Assembly: GCA_026545225.1 (NCBI GenBank) | Contig: CM048852.1 | Coordinates: 13,798,146-13,862,145 of the forward strand | Source of the DNA: Cornus controversa | Taxonomy: Eukaryota; Streptophyta; Magnoliopsida; Cornales; Cornaceae | Reading direction: 5' to 3' | Length of the DNA stretch: 64,000 nt | In this document: in pieces, positions 11,481 to 23,529 of the stretch | Position numbering within the stretch: position 1 is the stretch's first letter | Layout: each line of letters opens with the position of its first letter | Made by a program: the position numbers and the translations under genes | The notes under the pieces: model-generated | The model's input: only the letters and a program-made list of their open reading frames with translations | What the model was told of the DNA's origin: nothing | Database searches by the model: none

Positions 11481-12007
11481 ATTTGCTACGAATTTTTTTT
11501 CGTGGTAAATATGAAGGGTATTTTCCACGGATTTTATTTTTCATAGTAAATACCCTACTATTTACTACGAAATTAGTTCCGTAGTAAATAACATATTATT
11601 TGCTACGACATAATTTCGTCGAAAAAGGGTATTTAGTACGAAATTAAGTTTTTGTAGTAAATAATTTAGTATTTCCTACGCATTTAGTTTTCCGTAGTAA
11701 ATAATATATTATTTGCTATGAAATAAATTTCGTCGAAAAAGGGTATTTACTATGAAATCAAGTTTTCATGGAAAATACCCTAGTATTTACTACGAAATTG
11801 TTTCCGTGGTAAATACGAAGAGTATTTTCCACGGATTTTATTTTCCGTAGCAAATACCTTACTATTTACTACGAAATTGAAACCGTGGTAAATGGTCCGT
11901 GGGAAAAAACCTGTTTTCTTGTAGTGTCTCTATTCTCAAGAGTAATAACATAATACTAGAGGGGAAGGAACAACTAAGAGAAATGAGATTGAAACTAATA
12001 TGACTAT

Positions 12008-12046
12008 GGCCCTGTTTGGCTGGGTGTTTTGATATTGGTTTTTGTT
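12008..12046 (+). repeat. Left terminal inverted repeat of the Harbinger element
   Basis: It begins GGCCCTGTTTGGCTGGG and pairs with the reversed sequence at 18,819-18,857. TAT precedes it. Words such as TTTGGTAAC and AACATAACA repeat just inside and may be subterminal binding sites. Confidence 0.85.
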
Positions 12047-12696
12047 TTATCAAATAACATAACATGTGTTATGTTATATTAGTGTTTTGAATATTAATTG
12101 ACAACACGTTTGGTAACATTGTTGTGTTTTATAATTTACAAAAATAGAAAATGCATAACATGTTTGGTAACGTCAATGTGTTATGAAAAATTTGATATCA
12201 AAACACTGAAAATACGTTTGGTAGGTCAAACCGTTGCCAAAAAAATTGTGTTTTTTTTGTTTCAAGTCATTTGTTAAAATCTAATAAACATTGAAATTGG
12301 CAAGTCTTGTTAATATTTTTATAAAAATTTACAAAGCATTGTTATGATATTTTAAAAAAAAATGTTTGAGTTATGTTATATTTTTTAAAATTTTTGGCAA
12401 AGTCTAGTTTAAAATCTAGCATATTTGATTGACTACCATCTTGTTATTGCCATAAATCAATTCTGTACTGCACAATTCTAAATATATATTTCAAACACGT
12501 CCCAACAACACAAACTTTCAAACAATATTAGATATATATTACAATTTGCTCCAAATATCAGGAATCTAACAATAGTGAATGAAAAACTTAAAATATATAA
12601 TTTACAAATAGCCCCAAAATAAATAGCCTCAACTCTCTATTAGGATAAACCTTAAAAATTCAGAAGATTACAATCACAATACATCATTACAAGCAA

Positions 12697-12850
12697 CATC
12701 AACATCATCCTCACGGCATTTCCAGTTCCATATGCACAAAATAATAGTCAATGAATCAGCATTTCTAGGAACATCAACATCATCCTCATGGCATATCCAG
12801 TTCCACATGCACAAAATAATAGTCAACAAATCAACATTTCTAGAATTACC
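12697..12850. repeat. Tandem duplication of about 75 bp inside the Harbinger 3' flank
   Basis: Two copies of a unit starting AACATCAACATCATCCTCA follow each other with about 90 percent identity by eye. Looser relatives (CCATCCTCAC, ATGCACAAAA) recur to 13,280, suggesting an older repeat cluster in the non-coding end of the element. Confidence 0.75.
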
Positions 12851-13432
12851 AAAATAATATGAGCATTGAAAAAAAAACATATAAAGAAAAAAGATGTACC
12901 TTTTTTTATGCTTATTTGGTAACACATTCATCCTCACAGCAGTCATAGATCCAAATTTTTGTCATATGCACAAAAAATAGTAAATCTTAGCACTACCATA
13001 ATTTTATGAATAATGATATATGAAAAATCAGAGAAATGCAACCTACAAGATGTACCTTTTTCATGTCTATTTGTCAACACAGTCCATCCTCACATCAAAA
13101 TCAACCCCATATACACAATTTTAAACAAATCATTACCACCACAAGCATAAGTTGATTAAGAATATAAAATTTAGATGGAATCAAGTGTATACCTTTTTTC
13201 AGTCTCATTTGAAGCTCATTTGAAAATAGACGATCCTTATTGCATCATCACAGTCCATCCTCCACTCAATATCAATCCCAATAAGAAATCCAATAAAACA
13301 TTGATAATATATTGTTCACCATCTAAGTTTTTACTAATATATTACACACCATCTAAGTTTTTAGTAATACATTCCAAGTTAGATAAATAGTTATTACAGT
13401 TATCCATTGTATACAAGTTAGATAAATAATTA

Positions 13433-14706
13433 TCAAGAGTGTTCCATACTTTGCCATACACTATCAGCGATCCGATCACGTATATGATCCATTTCTCCCA
13501 ATTGTGTTGAAGTTGCATAGACCTTAACATTATCGGCCGCAGTTCGTGAACTAGAAGATCCAGGGGGGTGAGCATCAAGGATTCTATCACCTTCACCCCC
13601 AGATCTTATGAAATTGTGTATTGTACAAGCAGCTATGACAATAAGTATTTGAGTAGAAAATTTGTAAGGAGGCATAATTCGTAAGATAGGAAATCTTATC
13701 TTCAGCATGCCAAAACAGCGTTCTATCACATTCCTCAATGAGGAGTGTCTATAATTGAATTGTTCTTCCCTACCACGTGGTCCCCTGGTATTCCTTCGAT
13801 TATCTTGCAAGTGGTAACGTTGACCCCGAATAGGGGCCAAGAACCCTAACTGATTGGCATAGCTGGAATCCACCAAATAATATTTACCTACCATGTGAAA
13901 CAATAATATAACTTAAAATATATTAAAGTTTACAAAACTTTAGTTTTTATATGGACATTAGTATTTTTGTTACCTGGAGGTGGTGATGGAAAATTCAATG
14001 CCTCGTTGAACCGGATCTCATTTAAAACTCTAGAGTCATTAGTAGACCCTTCCCAACCAGCAAGTACGTATGTGAATTTCATATCAAATGAACACATAGC
14101 CATAACATTTTGAGTGGTACCATATTTTCTCCCCCGAAATGGTATTTGCTCATCGGCTGGCACTACAGCGTGGATATGTGTCCCATCTATAGCTCCTATA
14201 CAATCCTTAAAGAATGGGTAGAATTTTGGGTTGGTTCGGATCTCTTTAGGAATTACGTTAAAATCTGGGGGACAGATAATCCTAGTACCTAATTCACAAA
14301 CTTTCCTTAAGACAACATGAAAGTGTCTTGAAATTGTTTTCGTTGAGTGTTGGAATCGTTCAACAACAACACGATTCCTTTCATTGTGAGACAAGGTAAG
14401 TAAGAAGATTGCAACTTGTTCTTCCACTGTTAGAAATTTAGAATTTTTTAGCCCTAGCAATTTCAACTCATGGCACAGACACCTAAAGGTATGTGGGAGC
14501 ATCCTGAAGTTTTGATAACATCTATCCGGGTGTCCATTTAAAACCTCCAATACATATTCTTTACCTTGTAACATTGAATCCCTACAACATTCTTTATCGT
14601 AATGTCTGTTATGGTACTCATATGTGACTACCATCAATAGAATAGATTCTTCATCCTCTTCATCATCATCAAACAATGCTAATATTGTCCTTATATCCAT
14701 ATACAT
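13433..14706 (-). CDS. PIF/Harbinger DDE transposase (HARBI1-like nuclease), two exons
   Basis: The transposase cuts and joins the element's ends at a 3-bp target. Exon 1 (14,706-13,974) and exon 2 (13,887-13,433) are joined by an 86-base intron with GT..AG borders. The phase is kept, giving 395 residues, close to the usual size. The catalytic triad is visible: Asp about 174 in IGAIDGTHI, Asp about 224 in GSTNDSRVL, Glu about 300 in RNVIERCFGMLK. The N-terminal part carries a helix-turn-helix-like stretch (VEERFQHSTKTISRHF-type context, residues 113-130). The ATG at 14,706 is taken as start because upstream sequence is interrupted, but a further 5' exon is possible. The frame is open throughout. 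The partner SANT protein lies just upstream on the same strand. Confidence 0.88.
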
Positions 14707-14963
14707 AATATCCTATTTAAGAACAAAATATCAAACATTATCAAATACAAATTAAGAGTAAGTAATATTGCAGTTAACATACAGGAATCAAACATAAAGA
14801 ACTTAGTTGAAGTTAACATACAGTCATCCACAATAGGAAAAAAAGAAAGTATAGTAGTTAAAGTACAGTCATCCAACATAAAAAGTAAAAAAAAAGTGTA
14901 AATAGTTTTGTAAATACTAGCAATCACACAACATAGTCTCAAAGAAGCTTCTCCTCAACAATA

Positions 14964-16017
14964 TCAAATATTCATCACCCAACCAACCTTCCTTGCATCA
15001 GGAATGGAAAGAAAGAAGTCTCTCCACATTTCAGAATCATGCAGCATCTTAGAGGCCTTAGTATAATGCAAATCATCAATTCCCTCTAATTGAGTGAGGA
15101 TCCTAATGCATAAGTTGAAGTTGTCCTTATCCTTCTCTTTTTTAGAAGGAGAAAGAACTTCCTCTCCTTTGTCACATGATGCACCAGCATTAGAAGATGA
15201 AGATGATTATTTTTATTCTCTTTCATGGATGCCAACATCATAGACATTGTGGAAGCCCAACTATCCTTCTTTGGTTTCTTGCCTGGAGGTTGAAGGGAGG
15301 GGCTCATATCAACACCCTCATCTTCAACTACATAATCACTTTCAGGACCACCATCTATGGCAGCCTGATGTGTGGACACTTGGGTCGGTGCAGGTGCCCT
15401 AGTAGAAGGGTGGACATGACTACCGGAAGCATATGTATCCCCAAAAATGGTATTCAACTTGTTGAATTGCTTACATCCCTTTCTTCGAAACTTTTTAGCA
15501 CCTTTCATGACCTACAAATTATTAACTTAACATTAAATTTAAAAAAAATAATAGTTTATCTAGTCCTAAGAATTATAACTTATATGATAATTAGATTAAA
15601 TATAATTTAATTATTAACCTTGTTCCATCGTTCCCGTCTTTCATCTTCTACTTGAATCATGCTTGTCTCACAGTTGTACCCCACCCCAGTCTTAGATAAC
15701 AATTTTTTGAAGTCTTTGTATTCTCCCTTCAAAGTGTTGAATTTTTGTCTACATTGGTCCCTCGTATACTTCTTCCCAGTATTTTCCAACATTCCGTCCA
15801 CAATATGTTTCCACCCAATTGTATTAAAAGTTGTGCTAATACGATTTCCTTTTTGTACCTCTTCCTCCATCAAGAGAACAAATGCCTCTTGATTGGTCTC
15901 ACACCAAACTAACTTGCTCGCTTCTTGTGACAATTCAATAGTTACACCACCCATGTCATCTTGTGACAAATCAATTGGGTTAACATATTGCTCAGCATTT
16001 TCATTGTTCATGTCCAT
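14964..16017 (-). CDS. Harbinger SANT/Myb-like DNA-binding protein, probably frameshifted
   Basis: Exon 1 (16,017-15,619) encodes a Myb/SANT-like domain of the plant transposon type: WCETNQEAFVLLMEEEVQKG, then GWKHIVDGM, then YTRDQCRQKFNTLKGEYKDF. A 107-base GT..AG intron leads to exon 2 at 15,511, which opens VMKGAKKFRRKGCKQFNKLN and continues with a Pro/Ser linker and GKKPKKDSW. In this family the protein ends in a conserved helical tail. A tail of that kind (LTQLEGIDDLHYTKASKML, then WRDFFLSIPDARKVGW) is readable down to a stop at 14,964-14,966, but in another phase from the front of exon 2. A one- or two-base shift near 15,190-15,210, or an unseen splice, must lie between. This partner protein normally helps the transposase bind the element's ends. 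Confidence 0.75.
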
Positions 16018-17045
16018 CTTATGAAGGCATAAAAAAATTAAATGTTATCATTCATCAAAACAAAGATTTAATTATATTATTTAAGTATATTTATAGCAAA
16101 GTAAAACAAATTTAATGTTGATATTATCTATAGTACTCTAGATTGTGAATTAAGTGGGAGATATAGATAAGAACAATTAAAGCATAAATAAATATTGATT
16201 ATAATGAGAGAATTCATTTCATACTTGATGTTTAAACTGGTATTAGTATTGGAATTGTAAGTATTAGTAAAGAGAAATTTACAAATTTTACTTGGAGGAT
16301 TTGAGTAGTCATTAGCTATATTTTATTTTTTTTAACATAAGAAATTCTATAGTGTTGTATTTCATTTTTATCTAATAGAAAACACCCCCATCCCCATCCC
16401 TAGTAGACTAGAGATATGACAGTATATGGATAATAATATAATAAATTCTTAAGAAAGAGGATATGATTATGTAATTAAAATTAAAACCAAATAATGCATC
16501 ACCTAGTTGATTAACAGCTTGCATAAACACATGGAAATTATTTAGCACAATTAACTAGCACACATGAAAAAGTTTCTTATATAATTCCAGAATACCAGGT
16601 GGAACTAAAATTAGAAACCAAGTTTTGTTAGGATAAATAGCTACTTGATGATTTAAAATGGTCTTATCAAGAATGATGTTCCATCCAAGTTAATAGCGGC
16701 TTACTTCAGCTACAGTACTATTTTATTTTTTTATATCAAAATAACAAAAATAGAATTTTTATATCTCATTTTCTTTCTCAAACCCTCTGTTTTAGACAAA
16801 AGAGCAATCTTGATACCTAGTGTTTCTATAACTTATTATGTATTACCTAAAAATTTCAAATAATCTACAGATTTGAACAATACAGATTACAGATTAGGAC
16901 TCCAGTACTCAAAAAGTATTCACATATTTATTTTCTCATATTCAAATTTACTATAATATATGCTCTATTATATAACAGACCCACACGATGATAAGTTAAT
17001 TTAATAAGCACTAAGGCAACAATAGCTTTTCAAACCAAAAAAAAA

Positions 17046-17079
<34 letters not shown>

Positions 17080-18818
17080 ACGAAATGTGACAGTAACTAA
17101 AAGTTTATCTCACCATTAAAATCAGTTCAAGTCCTTGTGGCAGAGGATTGAAGCTCTAAGTTCCTAATGGGGCTTTATATTTTCATCACTCATGATTTAC
17201 AAAATGCATCAGTTTAACTCTCCTTAAAACAATCAGTAATTAATAACTACAATTCAATTGGGTACTTGGGTTCTGGTGTCTTCAGCTTTCAAAGTGTATA
17301 GGAATAGATGGTGTAACAACTGTAGCATTATTATCCCTTCTTAGTGGTTAAATCTTGCTTTTTTTTTAATCTCTATGTATCCTGTGACATTGTCGTGGGG
17401 CTCCTGGCCTCTTACTTTTAGTTCTGTTTGATCAAATTGAACCACTTAGAAAATTCATCTTTTTGCTCAAGTTGGTATGTGATTCTACACATTTTTAGAG
17501 ATTCATATGCTCAAAAGAACATATCTCTATTTAACACAGTTAGTCAGGGTATCATCTATAAAAAGAGAGTGGGTGTTGGATCAAAATATCATCTTTTTTT
17601 TCTCCAAAATGGAATAAATATCATCTTTGTAATCAATATTCTGCACACCCTCAAAGTGGCATGCTTTCTTGCTTTGAGATTGTTACAACACCAGAGTGAT
17701 TAACAATCATCAATTTGTTCTTAGACTTTTGCTTAAATGGTGACATTATGATGAAAACATATTTCTACGTTTTGGCTTGAAAGATTCAGATGGAAAGTGA
17801 GTGATACAATGTGCAAGATATATAAGAGAAGAAGATGACAAAAGGAGAATATAAAGGTGAGTAGTTAGAGGTGTTGCATGTTATCTACATATGTTCTATA
17901 GAATCACAGTGGGAAGTGAAACGAAAATATATATGCAAAAACAATTGTATATGGTTGATGATTATTAGGGGTTCTTGTTTTGAAATCTAGATTTTGTCCT
18001 AAGACAGGTGATTTTTGTTTTTTAATTGTTATTTTATATATATATACAGACATCACACAAGATGGAAGGGGAAAGATGGGTAAGGCTGAAACTGGTTTTG
18101 AAGTTCAAGATGCTAGTGGAGACAAGGGCTCACATGCTTTTATTTCTTCTCATTTCTAACCAACAAATGGAAGGTAATCTCTACAAATTACTAAATTTGA
18201 TAAAAGCCATAAATAATTCAAGCATATACACGCAAGTGAAACTTGAAACATGTCAATAAATCGCTATATATCGCTATGTATGCCTATATCAATATATAAA
18301 TACAATCACATATATATGGATTATCAAGGATTCAATGAACAAAATCCAACGGATATTTTCAGGGAAATAGATGTCGATTATTCCGAGAAAGTTTAGAATT
18401 TCTTCTTGGAAAAAGATCCGACGATTGAAAGTGAGTGGATTTATGATAGAGAAAATACCTGATTCGAATGGAGATGAGGCACACGAATCGACTTCGCAAG
18501 GTCTTCAAGAAGAAATTTGGTGCTCCAATACCTAACGCTTTCAAATCTCCGGAGAAGTTCACGAGAGAGGAGAGAGAAAATTTCGTGCCAAATGGATGAG
18601 GTGTTTTCAAAAAAGATTTTGTATCTGATGCGGCTAGGGCATAAGTGGTTCCTCCGCTACAGTGAAAGTTATGGAATTGGGCCATAAAAATTACAAAACA
18701 TAACACTATCACCGATCTGGTGATACGGGTTTTGGGCCAAATTTGTGCCATTTTTAAACTTTTAAAACCAAATCAATATTTGCCAAACATGTTTTGGGTC
18801 AAAATAATGAAAACATAA
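16018..18818. other. Non-coding flank of the Harbinger element
   Basis: About 2.8 kb of AT-rich sequence upstream of the two minus-strand genes. It contains a GT/TA run at 17,046-17,079 and no recognised protein. A 130-codon open frame at 18,359-18,751 on the minus strand matches nothing I know and may be a leader exon or chance. Promoters for the element's genes are expected here but none can be pinned. Confidence 0.5.
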
Positions 18819-18857
18819 CATAAAACCAATATTAGAACACTCCAACCAAACAGACCC
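18819..18857 (-). repeat. Right terminal inverted repeat of the Harbinger element
   Basis: It reads ..CCAATATTAGAACACTCC and ends AACCAAACAGACCC on the plus strand, followed by TAT. It is the imperfect mirror of the left end. Confidence 0.85.
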
Positions 18858-19990
18858 TATTTAATTTGTTTTTATATTAGTTCTTAATTTTTGACTTTGT
18901 TCTCTCAGTGCAAGTTTGTTGTACTTACCTTTGTGTTGATTGCATCTTTCAAATGTGGATTTAATAGTTTTTTTAAAAAATATCTATGTTCTGATCACAA
19001 GTTTAATTGTGTTAGATTTACTGCTATTTTTAGACGATTATTGATTGCCCATTTGTGATATATCCCTAAAGATTAGTGGATTAATGAACATTAAACACTC
19101 ACTAATCCTTAGCAAGGGAAATGAAAAATTGTTAAGATACTAATGCAAAGAATAACTTCTTGACCCTTAACAAAATCATCATTTGTTTTAAGTGTAAATC
19201 TTGCTTAACATTTAATACCATTTGGAAGTTAATTTAACTTGCTAAGGTTGCGTGGTCAAGTAATGAGGGTGAACTTAAACACTCACTCAAATTTCTGAAA
19301 TGGAGTATTGATTTGTCTTCCGAAGTCCTGACTTTCTCTTTGGGCTGGGAAGGCCTCACATTCTAATATCTTGGTTTCTCTATCTTTCTGTCTCTATTAG
19401 ACACAAAAACTAAATGGTTTAAAAATATGTAAGGGTGTACTGCCTACCTCCCTCTCTCTGTCTGTGACTTTCTTTCTAATTGCATTTTTTCTGTACTTTT
19501 CTCAAATTTGTGTCTAATTGGTTTTGCAATTGAACTTTTCTTTTGGGAGGAAATAGTATAAATTGATGTGATTTTCCTTTTTATACTTGCCTATCATTTT
19601 TTGCCTACTAATTTGTGGTATGTTTCTTTTTTCTTGTTTTCGAAGAAGATGATCCCTTTACCACTCTTGGCTTCATCTGTCAGATTTCTATTCCAATTCA
19701 CAAGACAAAGCAAGTGGGAATTTGTCCCCCCGGCTCAAATCAAGTTTTGATAGAAGGAGGGAGTCCCGCAACTTTCTCCTAAGCATTTACTTTTTGCATA
19801 TTTTTTAATATTATTGCTTCAAGTTTCATGTTTTCTTAATTAAATAACTTAGAAAATATTTCTTCACGTGTTTAAAATATTCCAGCTATTTTTGCTTGAT
19901 AAAATAATGTAGATAGTATGTCCATTTGGATAGCATTTCCATGCCCACATATATATTTTTCAAGATGGCATAAAGGGAAAGTTGTGCTCC
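18858..19990. other. Intergenic stretch without recognised feature
   Basis: Roughly 1.1 kb of AT-rich DNA between the Harbinger element and the second Athila-like tail. No coding, RNA or repeat feature could be supported. Confidence 0.4.
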
Positions 19991-21197
19991 TTAGGATGTC
20001 TCCCAACCCACCTCCCCAAGCATTAGAAAGATAGAATAATAACCTAGGTCAGCTCAACCCCCAGCCAAGGCTGGGGCTGTTTCCAAACCCTTTTAGGTGT
20101 TTAAAATAGCTATTTTCATGGTTATCCAATCTTGATCTCTGATTTTTCACCAAAAAAAAAAAAATTCATCATCTTAATCTCAAAATTCACCAATCTAAAC
20201 TTTCTTTATGATTTTCATGGGAATCACCATTTTAAACTCCTTTTCCATGACTTTCAAAATCCATCTCTTCAAATTTTCTAAAAAATGCCACTTTCATTAA
20301 TTTTCATAAAAATCACATTTTTTAAGGTCAAAATAAATTTTCATACAAAAACCACCCCTTGCATTTTTAGCTCACCTTTTTAAATATCACTATGCCTTAT
20401 CTAAAATACATTTTTTCAAAAGTCCTTTTTCCAAAATTCAAGATATCTCCGGTTTGTCATATTATAGGTGCAAATTTATGAGTATCATTTCATTCCTAAG
20501 TGTTCAAATTAACAAGTGAAATGCATTGTTTACATCCCAAGCACAATATGGACCGAGTGTAGCATGAATTTTAAAGTACATGTTGAATTCATCCGGTAGA
20601 TATCTCTATGTCAAATGAGCTTTTGAGATTAACAAGTCAAATATGAAGGGATGAGAGGCCATCATTTTCGATATCCTAAGTTAATGCAAATATCACCATT
20701 GATTGATCCGATTTTATTCCTTTCATTAACCCTAAGCTAGGGATCACCATGACGAAGACAGTGAGATGATAATAGGCAAGAGCTTTAATACCTAAGTGAT
20801 TGTAGCTAAAAGGATAAGAGGCCCTCATTTCTGCTATCCTACAGTGATACATATCCATTGCTAACCCCTAATGCCACGATGAATATTCCTTTCATTATAC
20901 CCACTGATGATCACACCCCACACTGGGGTAGATTTTATTGAGATACTACATTAGACTAGTAAAAGTTTTGATGACTATGCAATCCAAATTAAAATGAAGA
21001 GAGGCCATCGTTTCTATTATCCATCATCTATTATTATTCCCATTGATGAACCCGTAGAGCCCGGTTACATTTCTTCTTCTAAACCTACTAAGGATCATTA
21101 CAGGTGTGTTGTTCATTTGTAACTCAAGATGGGGTAGCTTTGGATTGATTATTCCTTCACAATAAAGTAGAAGACAAATTGCAAGAAACGCGAAAGC

Positions 21198-21494
21198 AAA
21201 GAAGGCCCATTAATTAAAGAATCTACCGGGGCAAGCCGTAAACTCGGACGTCTTGGGTTCGATTCTCACAGGGCATCATAAAAGAAAGGCGCAAGTAAAG
21301 ATGGTCTAGTGATTAAAGAATCTACCAGGGTGAGCAGTAAACCCGGACATCTTGCGTTCGATTCTCACTGGGCATCATAGAAGAAAGGCGAAAGTAAAGA
21401 TGACCCAGTGATTAAAGAATCTACCGGGGTGAGCCGTAAACCCGGACGTCTTGGGTTCGATTCTCACTGGGGCATCATAAAAGTAATGTGAAGA
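21198..21494 (+). repeat. Three tandem tRNA-like SINE heads, 99-bp period
   Basis: Three units start at 21,198, 21,297 and 21,396 with an exact 99-base period. Each holds a box A-like element (TGGTCTAGTGATTAAAG in unit 2), the phrase AATCTACCGGGGTGAGCC, and a box B-like GGTTCGATTCTC, followed by CACTGGGCATCATA. A trace of a further unit lies just upstream (GAAACGCGAAAGCAAAG). This is the Pol III promoter layout of tRNA-derived SINEs, but arranged as a head-to-tail array instead of one dispersed copy. No cloverleaf of a working tRNA was confirmed. Confidence 0.7.
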
Positions 21495-22730
21495 GACTTC
21501 AAATTCAGTCAATGCCCCAGTCGCATGTTACCAAAGTATAAGAAGATTAAAGATGATCCTTGGTCTTTTACCCCATGTCACATTAATTTTGAGCCTTTCA
21601 TACCTTTTTCTTCATCACCTATAAGTCCATAGACAACATTACAACCCATGTAAAGTCCTCTCAGATTAAGGATGATTGTATAGTTAAAAAAACTTTTTTT
21701 CTAGACTAACATAGAAAACTTGCCCCAAGCTGGGCAGTTTTCCTTTTATAGTGATCACGGTTTATGAACCCCACATTAAATTAATATCTTTGAGCCTTAA
21801 TATCCTTTCCTTGGTTACCCTACACCTAGCCCACATTATAGTCCAAATCAAAGACCTCTTCGATTGGCGAAGATCATTTAGGATTGAAAGCTCTCACTTA
21901 TTAAAGTCTCTCGGGATGAGCAACATTTTCTATCATGTCCCAAATTGGGGCAATTTTTGAGTGATCCTTAGTTTATCACCCGATTATGCGTCATATTTCG
22001 AGCTTAATATAACATTTCTTTCTCAAACCACTTTACCTAAAGCCCCATTACAACCCCAAGTAGAGTCCTCTTTGATCGATGATGACTTGTTAACCAAGAA
22101 AACTCAACAACATGTGGTTTCATACCGAAGGAACAATACATGTTGACAAAAAATATTTCATATGTTTTTTAAGATAAGGTTCATAGGTGGTGCTTGGGAA
22201 TATAGACAGTCAATCAAATGTTGGTTTGAACATAGTTGAATTAATGCTACTCACTAATTGACCATGTTTAACATTGAAACATCTTGCTTCAAAGCTGAGA
22301 TATGTGTTTTTAGGAGCCAATGAGACCCTTCCGGTTACTTTGAGTTCGGCACAAACAAGTGAGGATCATATAAGGGGGGCGATGTTAAATCTCTTCGAGC
22401 AATATGGCATCGGGTGAACCTTGAATTGAAGTCAATTTTTCGTCTGGCCTAGACGTTAAACTTGGCAACTGTGGGGTATTTTGTATATTAATTGTTTGAT
22501 TTTCTTTTATTTCTTTCTTGCATTGTTCTTTGATGTTTTTCTTTACTTTTATTTGAAGAATATGTGCTTTTTAATGTGTTTTTTTAGAGTGCAATGTATA
22601 CATTCTTCCAGTGGAGGTTGGGAGATAAACAGGGGAGATCTATCTCCCAAAAGGGGGTATCGGTTGACCTTGGGCAATGGACCCCCAAGTGTCTGGAAAA
22701 AAAATTAAAAAAAAAAATTTTCCTCCCAAT

Positions 22731-22750
22731 TTGGGCGATCGATCGCCCAA
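22731..22750. repeat. Perfect 20-bp palindrome
   Basis: TTGGGCGATCGATCGCCCAA equals its own reverse complement. A looser dyad, GGGAGATCTATCTCCC-like, lies about 110 bases upstream. Position and style recall the dyad arrays of the first Athila-like element. Confidence 0.9.
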
Positions 22751-23404
22751 AATCTAGGAGACGGATCACCCAATCACAAAAAAAAATTTTGCATTCATGT
22801 TGTATGCATTTGCTCATTTTATTTTACTTTATTGTATTTTATTTTCTTCTATTATTTATTTTCCTTATTCTTTTCCCATTTATTTCACTTCGTCGTTGGA
22901 ATATAGTGGTTTTTTTTTTACAGGTTGTTGCATCCAAGTTTGGGAGAGTGCTTGCATTACTTTCATGCTACTGGTTTGCTTTATGTTCTTGCCACTTTTT
23001 CGGGTTCATGGTACTATCGTTCTCACCCTCATCTTTGTTTCTATTTAATGTGCAATGAGGGTAGTGTATAGTTTAAGTTTGGGAACAAAGCGATGCCTTT
23101 TGATGTGCTTAATTGATGAAGGGTCTAGTGGAAATTTTTATGAAGTTTGTCTTGTTTTTAGGAATTTTTGAGATGTGTTGATGTAAATTGTGCATGGGAC
23201 CATTGCTTTGAATTATGGAATTTAAAGATTGAAAAGTATTCTTGAATGCAAGTCTTGTAACTATATATTGTAGTAGGGTTGTTGCATATGGTAAATGCAA
23301 TCGTTTCTTCCACGAAAGAGGAGTTGGGTAGTTTAGTTAGTACTTAGTTAATTTCTTTTATTGTGGTTTTATTGTGTTCTATTGCTAAGGGACTAGCAAT
23401 ATGT

Positions 23405-23417
23405 AAATTGGGGGGTG
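23405..23417 (+). promoter_or_regulatory. Polypurine tract of the second Athila-like fossil
   Basis: AAATTGGGGGGTG precedes TGATGGGC. The 24 bases before it match those before the tract at 6,962. Confidence 0.6.
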
Positions 23418-23529
23418 TGATGGGCTTAGAATGTTACACATTCTAGGTCGTTTGGAGTTCGAAAGCCCCATTGCAGGTGACTTTCTTTACTTAGACAACA
23501 GCCCTTGATAGGATACTCACCATTGACAA

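Larger units (their letters stand above)
9102..11926. mobile_element. Non-autonomous CACTA (EnSpm) transposon
   Basis: The right end reads TTTTCTTGTAGTG, which is CACTACAAGAAAA on the other strand, the classic CACTA terminus. It is followed by TCT at 11,927-11,929. The left end near 9,102 is decayed (CAAGAAG, then TTTTTTCCCACGG shared with the right end) and is also preceded by TCT. Both flanks carry dense subterminal repeats of TTTGCTACGAAAT and its complement (9,120-9,720 and 11,480-11,900), which in CACTA elements are transposase-binding sites. No transposase-like protein is visible in the 1.7 kb between them, so the element would depend on a partner. Confidence 0.75.
12008..18857 (-). mobile_element. 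PIF/Harbinger DNA transposon, apparently complete at both ends
   Basis: The left terminus GGCCCTGTTTGGCTGG and the reversed right terminus GGGTCTGTTTGGTTGG match over roughly 37 bases with a few differences. Both share ATATTGGTTTT further in. Three bases TAT flank both sides (12,005-12,007 and 18,858-18,860), a 3-bp target duplication as expected for PIF/Harbinger. Inside, on the minus strand, lie the two genes such elements carry: a DDE transposase and a SANT/Myb-like protein. The length is about 6.85 kb. Long AT-rich non-coding flanks surround the genes. The SANT gene looks damaged, so autonomy is doubtful. Confidence 0.88.
19991..23500 (+). mobile_element. Second Athila-like fossil, 3' tail only
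   Basis: The segment ends in a tract almost identical to that of the first Athila-like element: TTGCTAAGGGACTAGCAATA, then ATTGGGGGGTG, directly before TGATGGGCTTAG at 23,418. That is the same layout of polypurine tract and LTR start as at 6,938-6,990. Upstream, AT-rich DNA with repeated short phrases (CCCCAAGCTGGGCAG, CCCAAATTGGGGCAA) resembles the long untranslated region of such elements. No gag or pol part is recognised. The left boundary is a guess. The LTR is traceable for about 80 bases before the tandem array takes over. Confidence 0.55.

Noticed and set aside
21198-21494. Functional tRNA genes
   Set aside because: Box A and B are recognisable, but no full cloverleaf with an anticodon arm was confirmed and the 99-base unit has a long non-tRNA part. 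Called SINE-like heads instead.
22481-23058. Hydrophobic frames that could suggest a membrane protein
   Set aside because: T-rich DNA reads as Phe/Leu/Ile. The region is the untranslated tail of an Athila-like fossil.
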